Assembly (NCBI RefSeq): GCF_000337415.1
Contig: NZ_AOJD01000028.1
Coordinates: 1-55,129 of the forward strand
Direction of reading: 5' to 3'
DNA: 55,129 nt
Origin: Halorubrum tebenquichense DSM 14210
GTDB taxonomy: Archaea > Halobacteriota > Halobacteria > Halobacteriales > Haloferacaceae
Within the stretch, counting starts at the first letter, position 1. Each line of letters opens with the position of its first letter. Shown here in pieces: positions 25,138-33,203 of this stretch. The notes beneath the pieces are model-generated. The model saw only the letters and a list, made by a program, of their open reading frames with translations, ran no database searches and was not told where the DNA came from. Position numbers and translations under genes: made by a program.

Positions 25138-25482
25138 TCAGTCGGCACCCAGCTCGGCCGCGAGCTCGCCGCGCTCGTCGAGTTCCGCGAGCACGTCGCT
25201 CCCGCCGACGAACTCGCCGTCGACGAACGTCTGTGGGATCGTCTCCCAGCCGCTGTGCGACTCCAGCGCCTCGCGGTACTGCGGCAGCGCGGGCAGCACG
25301 TCGACCGTCTCGAACTCCTCGACGTGCTGGCCGATCAGTTCGACGGCGCGCTTCGAATAGCCGCACTGGGGCATCAGGCGGTTCCCCTTCATGAACAGCA
25401 CCACGTCGTTGTCGGCGATGACCGTCTCGACGCGCTCGTCGATCTCTTCGGGATCGGCGTCTGTTTCGGGACTGAACGTCAT
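25138..25482 (-). CDS. Monothiol glutaredoxin (Grx4/GrxD type)
   Basis: The 114-residue protein follows the CGFS-glutaredoxin pattern: VVLFMKGNRLMPQCGYSKRAVEL with CGYS as active site (about residue 40), then WETIPQTFVDGEFVGGSDVL, the glutathione-binding cis-Pro and GGxD motifs. Monothiol glutaredoxins carry or transfer [2Fe-2S] clusters. Haloarchaea mostly use gamma-glutamylcysteine rather than glutathione, so the ligand is probably that thiol. It is transcribed leftward, downstream of gfcR, after a 267 bp spacer that contains a strong stem-loop. Confidence 0.88.
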   Translation of the reverse strand: MTFSPETDADPEEIDERVETVIADNDVVLFMKGNRLMPQCGYSKRAVELIGQHVEEFETVDVLPALPQYREALESHSGWETIPQTFVDGEFVGGSDVLAELDERGELAAELGAD

Positions 25483-25633
25483 ACAGACGCGTACGCGCCG
25501 CCGAGGCAAATGGGTTCCGCACCGAACGTGTTCGGTTCGAAAGCGACGGTCGGATCTCACGCAGCGACTGCCCCTTCTGGCCCCGCCCGCCCCGCACAGC
25601 AACCGCACTTCGCGCTTCCCCACCCCCGTCGCT

Positions 25634-25677
25634 GGCGCGTGCTACTCGGCCCCGAGGCGACCTCGTAGGCACGCGCC
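25634..25677. other. Two-tier stem-loop in the glutaredoxin-gfcR spacer
   Basis: GGCGCGTGCTA at 25634-25644 pairs with TAGGCACGCGCC at 25666-25677, with one bulged base. Inside it CGAGG-CGA-CCTCG (25653-25665) forms a second perfect hairpin. The folded element spans about 44 bp in a 267 bp spacer with no other recognised feature. It could be a processing site, terminator or small RNA. No T-tract follows it on either strand. Confidence 0.5.
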
Positions 25678-25749
25678 ACCGGACGAGGGAGAAAACCGGA
25701 AGCGGAGAGAACGGAAATGCGCGGGCCCCGCGGGGTCGCTCGCCTTGCG

Positions 25750-26385
25750 TTACTCCTCGCGGTCGACGCGGACCACGTCGACGAGCGAGTAGACGGGCAC
25801 GCCGTCGATCTCGTCGTACCCCCTCTTGTCGACCAACACGACGCAGGCGACGGGTTCGCCTCCCTGTTCCCGGATCGCGTCGATCGACTCCCGCATCGTC
25901 GTCCCCGAGGTGATGATGTCGTCGACGACGTAGCAGTCGCGGTCGCGGATGGCCGCGAAGTTCCGCGAGAAGCCGCCCCCCTGCTCGTCGATGTCGCCCT
26001 CGTCCCACTGGTGTTTCGCGGGCGCGTACGTGCCGAGGTCGGTGTCGAGCCGGTCCGCGACCGCGGTCGCGAGCGGCGCGCCGGCCTTCTCGATCCCGAC
26101 GGTGAGGTCGACCTCCTCGCCCTGCTTTGCCAGGAGGTCGGCCATCGCGCTCGCCGCGTAGCCGAGCCGCGTGGAGTCGCGGCCGAGCGCCGACCAGTCG
26201 ACGTGGATGTCGGCGGACGCGGTCGTCTCGTCCACCGACTCGGCGGCGTCGGCCCCGCCACCGCGCTCGACCAACCAACTGGCCGTCTCCCGGGAGACGT
26301 TCAGTTCGTCCGCGATCTCGCCCTTCGAGAGGCCGTGTTCCGCCAGCTCGGCGGCGCTGTCTATCAGGTCGTCAACGTTCTTCAT
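25750..26385 (-). CDS. gfcR: GfcR-type regulator of sugar catabolism (HTH plus PRTase domain)
   Basis: The 211-residue protein joins an N-terminal helix-turn-helix (AAELAEHGLSKGEIADELNVSRETASWLVER) to an orotate-phosphoribosyltransferase-like domain. The PRPP motif YVVDDIITSGTTMRES is near residue 160. In Haloferax this orotate-PRTase-like protein was shown to be GfcR, an activator of glucose and fructose catabolism genes. The gene immediately upstream is glucose dehydrogenase, and the two overlap by 14 nt (26372-26385), as at the Haloferax volcanii locus as I recall it. The ligand is probably a sugar-pathway metabolite rather than orotate. Confidence 0.9.
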   Translation of the reverse strand: MKNVDDLIDSAAELAEHGLSKGEIADELNVSRETASWLVERGGGADAAESVDETTASADIHVDWSALGRDSTRLGYAASAMADLLAKQGEEVDLTVGIEKAGAPLATAVADRLDTDLGTYAPAKHQWDEGDIDEQGGGFSRNFAAIRDRDCYVVDDIITSGTTMRESIDAIREQGGEPVACVVLVDKRGYDEIDGVPVYSLVDVVRVDREE

Positions 26386-27442
26386 ATGCCCCGAATTCGA
26401 CCGCCGTTTTAATAGTCGTGTCGTCATCCGCGAACGCGGCCTCGAAGTCGTCGAGCCCGTGGACGCCCGTGACCAGATCGTCCAAGAACGACTCCGAGAA
26501 CCGCGAAAGCGACTCGATCGCCGACTCGAAGTGCCCGTAGCCCGAGTTGACGCTGCCGACGAGCGCCTTGTTGTGGAGGACGAACTCGCGGTGGAGCCGG
26601 CCGCCGTCGATCTCGAACTCCCAGTCGCCGGGGACGCCGAGGAGCGCGCCGACGCCGTTCGGCGCGAGCGCCTCGATCGTCTCGAAGGCGTGAGGCGCGT
26701 GGCCGGTCGCCTCGAAGACGAGGTCCATCGGCTCGTGCGCGTCGGGCACCTCGGGGATCGGCGTCTCGTTGGAGTTGACGTACGTCGCCCCGAGCGACTC
26801 GATAACCTCGACCGTCGGGTCGGGGCGCTCGCGCCGCCCGAGACAGTATATCCGGTCGAACGACTCGTCGAGGGCCGCGACCGTCAACAACCCGAGCGAC
26901 CCGTTCCCGAGGACGAGCGCCGACTCGGGGTCCCAGTGGAACGCCGATCGGCTGGCGTAGGCGTGTTCGAATGCCTTCTCCGCGATCGATATCGGCTCGA
27001 CGAGGAAGCCCCACTCGGCGAGTTCGGGCGGGATCTCGACGAGGAACTCGGCCGGGCTGGTGAAGTACTCCGACATGAACCCGTGCGCGCCGACGATGCC
27101 GCGCTCGTGGTACTCGCCCTCGGGAGCCATGTCCGGCTCGCCGCGAGCGAAGTACTCGTTGGCACCGTTGGGCGGCCGCCGCACCGTCGGGACGACGACG
27201 TCGCCGACCTCGAACGGCGTGTCGTTCGGGTCCTCGATCACGCCGACGGCCTCGTGGCCCAAGACGAGGTGGTCCTCGCCCGCGGGGGTACCCCCGTGTC
27301 CGCCGGCGATGACCTCGTGGTCGGTCCCGTCGACGCCGACTCGGAGGGTCCGAACCAGCGCCTCGCCGGGCGCGGGGGCCGGTCGCGGCTTCTCGGTCAC
27401 GACCGGTTCGTCGGCTCCCTCGTAGACGGCAATCGCGTTCAT
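26372..27442 (-). CDS. gdh: Glucose 1-dehydrogenase
   Basis: The 356-residue medium-chain dehydrogenase opens MNAIAVYEGADEPVVTEKPR and follows the Haloferax mediterranei glucose dehydrogenase length and pattern. Catalytic-zinc residues lie in VGVDGTDHEVIAGGHG (Asp in place of the usual Cys) and VLGHEAVGVIE. VLGNGSLGLLTVAAL is the Rossmann nucleotide loop, and YCLGRRERPD supports NADP(+) use. It oxidises glucose to gluconolactone, the first step of the semi-phosphorylative Entner-Doudoroff route. It forms an operon with gfcR downstream. A palindrome AAAAGA-TT-TCTTTT lies about 26-39 nt upstream of the ATG. Confidence 0.92.
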   Translation of the reverse strand: MNAIAVYEGADEPVVTEKPRPAPAPGEALVRTLRVGVDGTDHEVIAGGHGGTPAGEDHLVLGHEAVGVIEDPNDTPFEVGDVVVPTVRRPPNGANEYFARGEPDMAPEGEYHERGIVGAHGFMSEYFTSPAEFLVEIPPELAEWGFLVEPISIAEKAFEHAYASRSAFHWDPESALVLGNGSLGLLTVAALDESFDRIYCLGRRERPDPTVEVIESLGATYVNSNETPIPEVPDAHEPMDLVFEATGHAPHAFETIEALAPNGVGALLGVPGDWEFEIDGGRLHREFVLHNKALVGSVNSGYGHFESAIESLSRFSESFLDDLVTGVHGLDDFEAAFADDDTTIKTAVEFGAYEER

Positions 27443-27467
27443 GAATCGACTCAGGAGGTCAGCCACC

Positions 27468-27481
27468 AAAAGATTTCTTTT
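27468..27481 (-). promoter_or_regulatory. Promoter and palindrome of gdh
   Basis: AAAAGA-TT-TCTTTT is an inverted repeat 26-39 nt upstream of the gdh ATG at 27442, where the TATA element of a leaderless transcript belongs. It overlaps an A/T-rich run in an otherwise GC-rich intergene of 106 bp shared with the divergent NRDE gene. It may be the TATA region plus a regulator site, perhaps for GfcR. Confidence 0.4.
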
Positions 27482-27548
27482 ATTGTGAGTAAACGACAGC
27501 GCCCGATCCCCCGTGGCGTTTTCATGCTGGTCGCGCGTATCGGACGCC

Positions 27549-28319
27549 GTGTGCACCCTGACCCTCGCGTGGCGGACGTTCGGTGACGCGCCCGTCGCGC
27601 TCGCGGCGACCCGCGACGAGGCGCTCGACCGTCCCAGCGAACCGCCCGCCCTCCGGGACGAGGACATCCGGTACGTGGCCCCGCGCGACGCCGAGGCCGG
27701 CGGCACGTGGATCGGCGTCGCCGAGGGCGGACTCGCCGTCGCCGTCACGAACCGGTGGCTCGACGCCGACCGCGATGGCGACCGCTCCCGCGGGCTGCTC
27801 GTCCGCGACTGCCTGACGGCCGACTCCGCCGAGGAGGCGGTGCGAACGGTCGAGGACGACGTCGACGAGCGCGCGTACGACGGGTTCAACCTCGTCCTCG
27901 CGGACGACCGGGCGGCGTTCCTGCTGACGTACGACGGCCGCCTCGTCGTCACCCGACTCGACCCCGGCGTCCACGTCGTGGGCAACGTCGGCGGCGTGGT
28001 GAACGGCGCGGAGCGGTTCGCGGTCCCCGAGCGGCGACGGGAGTTCGGCGAGGAGCGCGCCGACAGCGCGAGACGTATCGCGGCCGCGCTCGTCCCCGAC
28101 CCCGGCGAGTCCGGGGCGTCGTGGCTCGACCGCGCGAGCGAGATCCTCGCGGACCACGAGTACGACGCCTGCCTCCACGGCGACGACTTCGGCACGCGGT
28201 CGTTCACCAGCATCCGAACCGGCGACGATTTCGAGGTCGCGTACGCCGACGGGCCGCCCTGTGAGACGCCGGCCGAGCCGGTGTCGCTGCCGGCCGACTT
28301 CGCGCTCGCCGACGGGTGA
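27549..28319 (+). CDS. NRDE-family (TANGO2-like) protein
   Basis: The 256-residue protein starts GTG TGC, so cysteine follows the initiator, as in the Ntn-hydrolase-like NRDE/TANGO2 family. The name motif is TRDEALDRPSEPP near residue 21, with Thr for Asn. GGTWIGVAEGGLAVAVTNR and AYDGFNLVLADDRAAFLLTY follow the family pattern, and HDDFG-like DDFGTRSFTS lies near the C-terminus. Family function is unclear; eukaryotic TANGO2 has been linked to haem and lipid handling. It is divergent from gdh. Confidence 0.85.
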   Translation: MCTLTLAWRTFGDAPVALAATRDEALDRPSEPPALRDEDIRYVAPRDAEAGGTWIGVAEGGLAVAVTNRWLDADRDGDRSRGLLVRDCLTADSAEEAVRTVEDDVDERAYDGFNLVLADDRAAFLLTYDGRLVVTRLDPGVHVVGNVGGVVNGAERFAVPERRREFGEERADSARRIAAALVPDPGESGASWLDRASEILADHEYDACLHGDDFGTRSFTSIRTGDDFEVAYADGPPCETPAEPVSLPADFALADG

Positions 28320-28411
28320 GGCCGGGCGCGAACCGGAGCGGGGCGGCGCGGCGAGATCGAAGGCTCCGTACGGAAAGCCAGTTTTAAGCGATTCGGGAGG
28401 CGTGTGAAACC

Positions 28412-28765
28412 ATGAGCGCGTCCGAAATCGAGTCCGACCTGTCGGCGGACGAGCGCGCCGGCCTCGAACTCATCCGCGAGACCGGCGGGATCCACCAAAG
28501 CGACTTCTGGAAGGAGCTGGACGTCTCCTCGCGGAAGGGGAGCCGCATCGCGGAGAGCTTAGAGGAGGCCGGCGTCATCCGGCGCGAGGACACCGTCTAC
28601 GAGGGGCACAACACCTACTATCTGGAGCCGGCCCCACGAGATCTCGACTTCTCGCTTCTGATGGCCGGAGACATGCTCTCACCGTTCATCGGCGAGGAGG
28701 AGGTCGACGCGCAGGCCGACGCCTTCTCCCAGTGGATGATGAACCTCGCGTACGAGGAGCACTGA
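28412..28765 (+). CDS. Winged helix-turn-helix transcriptional regulator
   Basis: The 117-residue protein contains a winged HTH over residues about 12-70: ERAGLELIRETGGIHQSDFWKELDVSSRKGSRIAESLEEAGVIRRED, then a wing TVYEGHNTYYLEP. The C-terminal helix (LLMAGDMLSPFIGEEEVDAQAD) could dimerise or sense a ligand. It is a MarR/ArsR-like haloarchaeal family whose target is unknown. The protein begins at ATG after an AT-rich stretch near 28380-28388, and is followed by a small membrane protein on the same strand. Confidence 0.82.
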   Translation: MSASEIESDLSADERAGLELIRETGGIHQSDFWKELDVSSRKGSRIAESLEEAGVIRREDTVYEGHNTYYLEPAPRDLDFSLLMAGDMLSPFIGEEEVDAQADAFSQWMMNLAYEEH

Positions 28766-28872
28766 CGCCGCCGGCGTCCGCTCTTCGAGCGCTCCCTCAC
28801 CGCACGGACCCCTCCGCGAACGTTCCCTCGCCGACGCCGGGTTTTTTCCGACCGGCGTCGAACCGGACGGCC

Positions 28873-29226
28873 GTGAAACGCGCCCTCCTCGTCGCGGCCG
28901 GCGTCGGCCTCCTCGTCGCGGCCGGCGTTCATCGCCTCGTCTCGTCCGTTCCGGTGTCGGCCGGCACAGCCGCAATCTACGCCGGAGTGACGTACTTCTA
29001 CGTCGCGTTCGACCTCTCGCTGCTCGCGGAAGCGCCGCGGTTCGACGACCGAGTCGATCGATTGGGGTATGGGATCGGTCTGTTCGGCGTGTCCACGAGT
29101 CCGCTGCTGTTCGCGCACTACACCGGGGGCGGTGACGGCTCAGTCCTCGGATTCACCGTCGCGTTCGTCGGGACCGTGGCGTTCCTCACGCTCAGCGAGC
29201 AGGCCAGACGCGTCGACGACGACTGA
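28873..29226 (+). CDS. Small integral membrane protein
   Basis: The 117-residue product begins at a GTG with KRALLVAAGVGLLVAAGVHRL and contains about four hydrophobic segments (residues about 3-20, 27-50, 60-80 and 88-108) joined by short charged loops. No domain was recognised. It is 107 bp downstream of the wHTH regulator on the same strand and convergent with the antiporter operon, 39 bp from its last stop codon. Confidence 0.65.
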   Translation: MKRALLVAAGVGLLVAAGVHRLVSSVPVSAGTAAIYAGVTYFYVAFDLSLLAEAPRFDDRVDRLGYGIGLFGVSTSPLLFAHYTGGGDGSVLGFTVAFVGTVAFLTLSEQARRVDDD

Positions 29227-29265
29227 AAACGAGTGGCCGCCCGCGACGGGACCGGCCGCCCCCCG

Positions 29266-31044
29266 TCAGGCCAGCAGGAACGCGAACAGCGCGATCCCGG
29301 CCGCGAGCGTGAGGAACAGGACGCTCCGGCCGATCCCGGCCCGGATCTCGACGTCCACCCCGGCGCGGGAGAGCACCTCCCGCGGGTCGGAGGCGGTCCG
29401 CATGGCCGCGCCGGCGACCGCCATCGTCGCGCGGTCGACGGCGGCCCACAGCTCCGTGACGCCCCACACGGAGCCGCGGCCGAGGTAGAACGCCGCCGGG
29501 AAGAGGACGGCGTCGACGTCGGGCATCCGGTGGGCGAGCCAGCCGAGCGGCCGCTTCAGCGAGAAGAAGCCGACGAAGCCGGCGACGAGCAGCGCGGCGC
29601 TCTCGGTCAGGTGGCTCTGGCTGTACGGCTTGAAGTAGACTTCCTTGCTGAGGATCAGGTCGGTGAACGGCATCACCTCGATGAGTTGGGTGTAGAACAC
29701 GCCGAAGAAGACGCACGCCCCCGCCGCCAACACCATCCCGCCGGTCTGGAACGGGGTGGCGTCGTCCGGCGACAGCGTCGCCGAGCCGTGGAAGAACACG
29801 TAGTAGCCGAGCTTGATGAACGACATGAACGTCCCCACGCCGCCGAGGATGAGCAGCCACCAGAGCAGGCCCTCGCCGAACAGCAGCTCGAAGTTGTGGA
29901 CCTCGTGGGCGGAGTCGATCACCATCCCCTTCGAGATGAACCCGTTGAACCCGGGCACCGCGGTAATGGAGGCCGCGCCGACGAGGTACACGAGGAAGGT
30001 GACGGGCATCACGCGCCAGAGCCCGCCCATGTCGCGGATGTCCTCGACGCCGGTCCGGTAGATCACGACCCCGACGGCCATGAACAGCAGGCTCTTGTAG
30101 AGGACGTTGTTGAACAGGTGCGCGAACCCGCCGACCACGGCGAACTCGCCCACGTACGTCGCCAGCCCGAACCCGGCGAGCATGTAGCCGAGCTGCGCCT
30201 GGATGTGGTACGACAGCAGCCGGCGCGGGTCGTACTGGAGCAGCGCGAAGAACGCGCCGTAGACGGCCATGAACCCGCCGAGGTACGCGAGCCACATGCC
30301 ACCCTCCGGGAACGCGCGGTACATCACGTACGCGGCGGTCTTCGTCGTGAACACCGAGAGGAACACCGACGCCGCGACGTGGGGGCGCGGGTAGGTGTCG
30401 GGCAGCCAGCTGTGGAGGAAGACGAACCCGCAGTTGACGCCGATACCGACCGCCGCGAGCAGCGTGGCGGCCGGGTCGATCCCCGTCGTCTCCGAGAACA
30501 GGAACGTCCCCGCGTTCGCGAAGTGGACGACGACCGCCGCGAGCAGGATCGTCCCGCCGGTCCCGTGGAACAGCGCGTAGCGGTAGCCGGCCCGCACCGC
30601 CTCGCCGCCGTGCTGCCAGACGAGCAGCGTCGAGGTGACGGCGGTCAGCTCCCAGAAGAAGACCAGGGTGAGCCAGTCGCCGGCGTAGATGGTCCCGAGG
30701 GTCGTGGCGACGTACAGCATCGCGAACGCGGTCATCCACGTCGGGGCCTCGCTGCCGTAGGCGTACAGCACCGCGGCGGTCGCGAGGAACCCGACGACGA
30801 CCCCCATCAGAAGCGAGAACTGGTCGACGTTGAAGAACACCACGTCGAATCCGAGGAACTGCGTCGCGAGGTGCGCGCCCGTCCCGCCGTCGCCGAGCAA
30901 CACGGCCTGCGCGAAGGTGAACGCCGTCGCGAGCGCGGCGACCGCGTGCCCCGAGCGCCGCGGGAGCGCCAGCACCGCGAGCGCCGCGAACGCGATCAGG
31001 ACGTACGGCGGAATCGAGGCGAGGAGGCCGGTCGGCACGCTCAT
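29266..31044 (-). CDS. Mrp antiporter ND-like subunit (MnhD family, third copy)
   Basis: This 592-residue membrane protein belongs to the NuoL/M/N, MrpA/D proton-channel family. The core has the conserved lysine and glutamate regions: LTLVFFWELTAVTSTLLVWQ (Glu in TM5), HSWLPDTYPRPHVAASVFLSVFTTKTAAY (Lys in TM7/8) and SYHIQAQLGYMLAGFG. It is the last gene of the operon. The C-terminal part adds two helices, at LLVAGFVGFFSLKRPLGW and VLFLTLAAGIALFAFLLA. The start ATG overlaps the stop of the preceding gene by 4 nt. As a partner in the Mrp complex it likely exchanges cytoplasmic Na+ for H+ across the membrane. Confidence 0.87.
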   Translation of the reverse strand: MSVPTGLLASIPPYVLIAFAALAVLALPRRSGHAVAALATAFTFAQAVLLGDGGTGAHLATQFLGFDVVFFNVDQFSLLMGVVVGFLATAAVLYAYGSEAPTWMTAFAMLYVATTLGTIYAGDWLTLVFFWELTAVTSTLLVWQHGGEAVRAGYRYALFHGTGGTILLAAVVVHFANAGTFLFSETTGIDPAATLLAAVGIGVNCGFVFLHSWLPDTYPRPHVAASVFLSVFTTKTAAYVMYRAFPEGGMWLAYLGGFMAVYGAFFALLQYDPRRLLSYHIQAQLGYMLAGFGLATYVGEFAVVGGFAHLFNNVLYKSLLFMAVGVVIYRTGVEDIRDMGGLWRVMPVTFLVYLVGAASITAVPGFNGFISKGMVIDSAHEVHNFELLFGEGLLWWLLILGGVGTFMSFIKLGYYVFFHGSATLSPDDATPFQTGGMVLAAGACVFFGVFYTQLIEVMPFTDLILSKEVYFKPYSQSHLTESAALLVAGFVGFFSLKRPLGWLAHRMPDVDAVLFPAAFYLGRGSVWGVTELWAAVDRATMAVAGAAMRTASDPREVLSRAGVDVEIRAGIGRSVLFLTLAAGIALFAFLLA

Positions 31045-33203
31045 GGCCGCATCACCTCCTCGGGGAGCCGCGTGTCGACGATGAGTTCGATCAGCTCCAG
31101 GAAGCCCATGTCGTGTGGGATCACGCCGAGCAGCACGGCGAGGCTCATCACGGTGAGGATCGGGCCGAGCGTGAACCACGTCGACTCGCGCCCGCGGAGG
31201 GCGTCGAGACCGGCGAGGTGCTCCCACCCGCCGGCCGGCGGCCCGCCGTGGTGATGGTCGTGGCCGTCGCCCGCGTCGTGGGCATCGCTGTGAGCGTCGC
31301 CGGTCTCGTCGCCGTGAGCGTCGTCAGTTTCGTCGCCGTGGTCGCCACCGGTCCGACCGGTCGAGTCGACCTCGGCGGTGTCGGCGTCGGCCGACGGCTT
31401 CGCAGACGCGTCCGCGCGCCCGGGACCGAACGGCACGTCTGCGTCGGAGGGGCGCTGGTCGACGGCGTAATCTCCCGTGTCGACCCGCTCGGCCGGCTCC
31501 GAGAAGTCGCGCTCGCTCGTGTCGAAGTCCGGCCTGACGACGCCGTCCTCGTCGGTCGGGAGGTCGTCGAGGTCGGCGTCGGGGACCTCGGACTCGTCGA
31601 CGCCGTCCGCGGCGTCGGGCGAGGAGTCGCCCCCGTCGCCCGCGTCCGCGACGATATCGTCGACGTCGTCGTCGGACTCGCCGGGCTCGTCGTCACCCGC
31701 CCGGCCGCCGTCCGTCGCGACGTCGTCGGCTGCGCCGCGACCGTCCGTCGCCGCGACGATCGACCGCGACTCGCCACCGAGCGGGAAGTCGACGAGCGGC
31801 TTCGCGTCGTGGGCGTCCTCCGCCTCGAAGAAGGCGGTGTAGATCACCGGCCAGAAGTACGCGATGTTCAACACCCCGGAGAGCAGCAGCGCCCCCACGA
31901 GGTAGTACGCGACGGGGGTGAGCTGTGCGCCCATCCGGACCCCGCCGATCAGCATGTAGTACTTACTGACGAACCCGGCGAGCAGCGGGATCCCCGCCAT
32001 CCCCAGCGAGGCGACGGTGAACGCCCCCATCGTGAGCGGCATCCGCTTGCCGATCCCCGCCATCTGCGAGATGTAGTCGGTGTGGGTCTCGACGTGGATG
32101 TTGCCCGCACAGAAGAACAGGGTGAGCTTCATGAACGCGTGCGCCGGGATGTGCAGGAGCGCCCCGACCAGCCCGTACCAGCCGAACAGGCCGAGCCCGA
32201 GGATGATGTAGCTCAGCTGGCTGATCGTCGAGTAGGCGAGCCGGCGCTTCAGGTGGTCCTTGCGTAAGGCGATGAGCGAGGCCGCGGTGAGCGTGACCGC
32301 CCCGATCGTCGAGAGCACGAGTCCGGCGGTGAAGCCGAACGGCAGCGAGAGGTCGAAGACGAGCTCGGGGCCGAACACGTCGAGGACGACCCGGGAGACG
32401 CCGAACGCGCCGGACTTGACGACCGCGACCGCGTGGAGCAGGCCGGAGACCGGCGTCGGCGCGACCATCGCCTCTGGGAGCCACTGGTGGAGCGGCATGA
32501 TCCCGGCCTTGACGCCGAAGCCGACGGCGAGTAGGAAGAAGGCGAGCATCGCCAGCCCGGGGTCGGCGTTCGCGAGTTCGGCGATGCCGCCGGGCGTGAA
32601 CGCGACCGATCCCGCGAGCAGGTAGACGAGGGCGGTCCCGGCGAGCACGAGCACGCCGCCGCCGAACATCGTGTACGCGAGGTACTTGCGGCCGGCCGAG
32701 CGCGCCTCGGCCGTCTCGTCGTGCGCGACGAGCGGGTACGTCGCGATCGACAGCAGCTCGTAGAAGACGAAGATCGTCACGAGGTTGCCCGCGAACGCGA
32801 TCCCCATCGTCGTCGACAGGGACACCGCGAACGCGGCGAAATAGCGGGTCTGGTTCGGCTCGTCGAGCCCGCGCATGTAGCCGATGCTGTAGAAGGAGGT
32901 GACGATCCACAGCCCGCTCGCGAGGAACGCGAACAGCATGCCGAGCGCGTCCGCCCGCAGGACGAACTCGATCGGGGTCCCGATCCCGGGCAGGAACGCT
33001 CCGAGAGAGTACTCGAAGGTCTGCCCGTCGAGGACCGCCGGGAGCATCGACGCGACGATCCCGAACTTCACGAGCGACGCGACGAGCGTCCACCCCTCGC
33101 GGACGTTCGGAGAGCGGTACGACGCGACGATGAGGATCGCCGCGACGAACGAGACGAGAACCGCCAGTAGGGGTCGTGGGTCCTGTAGTACGACGTCAGT
33201 CAT
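31041..33203 (-). CDS. Mrp antiporter ND-like subunit with acidic His-rich insert
   Basis: The 720-residue protein is a MrpA/D-type proton-channel subunit: IFVFYELLSIATYPLVAHDE, MPLHQWLPEAMVAPTPVSGLLHAVAVVKSGAFG, and KRRLAYSTISQLSYI hold the conserved Glu and Lys. Between the TM bundle ending near residue 455 and a short C-terminal helix (TLGPILTVMSLAVLLGVIP) lies about 200 residues of low-complexity Asp/Glu/Ser/Gly sequence. It ends with a His-rich stretch HDAGDGHDHHHGG. No comparable insert is in the two sister subunits. It overlaps its neighbours by 4 nt at both ends. Confidence 0.87.
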   Translation of the reverse strand: MTDVVLQDPRPLLAVLVSFVAAILIVASYRSPNVREGWTLVASLVKFGIVASMLPAVLDGQTFEYSLGAFLPGIGTPIEFVLRADALGMLFAFLASGLWIVTSFYSIGYMRGLDEPNQTRYFAAFAVSLSTTMGIAFAGNLVTIFVFYELLSIATYPLVAHDETAEARSAGRKYLAYTMFGGGVLVLAGTALVYLLAGSVAFTPGGIAELANADPGLAMLAFFLLAVGFGVKAGIMPLHQWLPEAMVAPTPVSGLLHAVAVVKSGAFGVSRVVLDVFGPELVFDLSLPFGFTAGLVLSTIGAVTLTAASLIALRKDHLKRRLAYSTISQLSYIILGLGLFGWYGLVGALLHIPAHAFMKLTLFFCAGNIHVETHTDYISQMAGIGKRMPLTMGAFTVASLGMAGIPLLAGFVSKYYMLIGGVRMGAQLTPVAYYLVGALLLSGVLNIAYFWPVIYTAFFEAEDAHDAKPLVDFPLGGESRSIVAATDGRGAADDVATDGGRAGDDEPGESDDDVDDIVADAGDGGDSSPDAADGVDESEVPDADLDDLPTDEDGVVRPDFDTSERDFSEPAERVDTGDYAVDQRPSDADVPFGPGRADASAKPSADADTAEVDSTGRTGGDHGDETDDAHGDETGDAHSDAHDAGDGHDHHHGGPPAGGWEHLAGLDALRGRESTWFTLGPILTVMSLAVLLGVIPHDMGFLELIELIVDTRLPEEVMRP

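Noticed and set aside
25634..25677. Stem-loop considered as an H/ACA guide RNA
   Set aside because: No ACA follows the lower stem and the upper stem is only 5 bp with no kink-turn seen.
29233..31254. 673-codon plus-strand open frame opposite the antiporter genes
   Set aside because: Charged, repetitive Arg/Glu translation with no motif, lying over a well-supported membrane protein.
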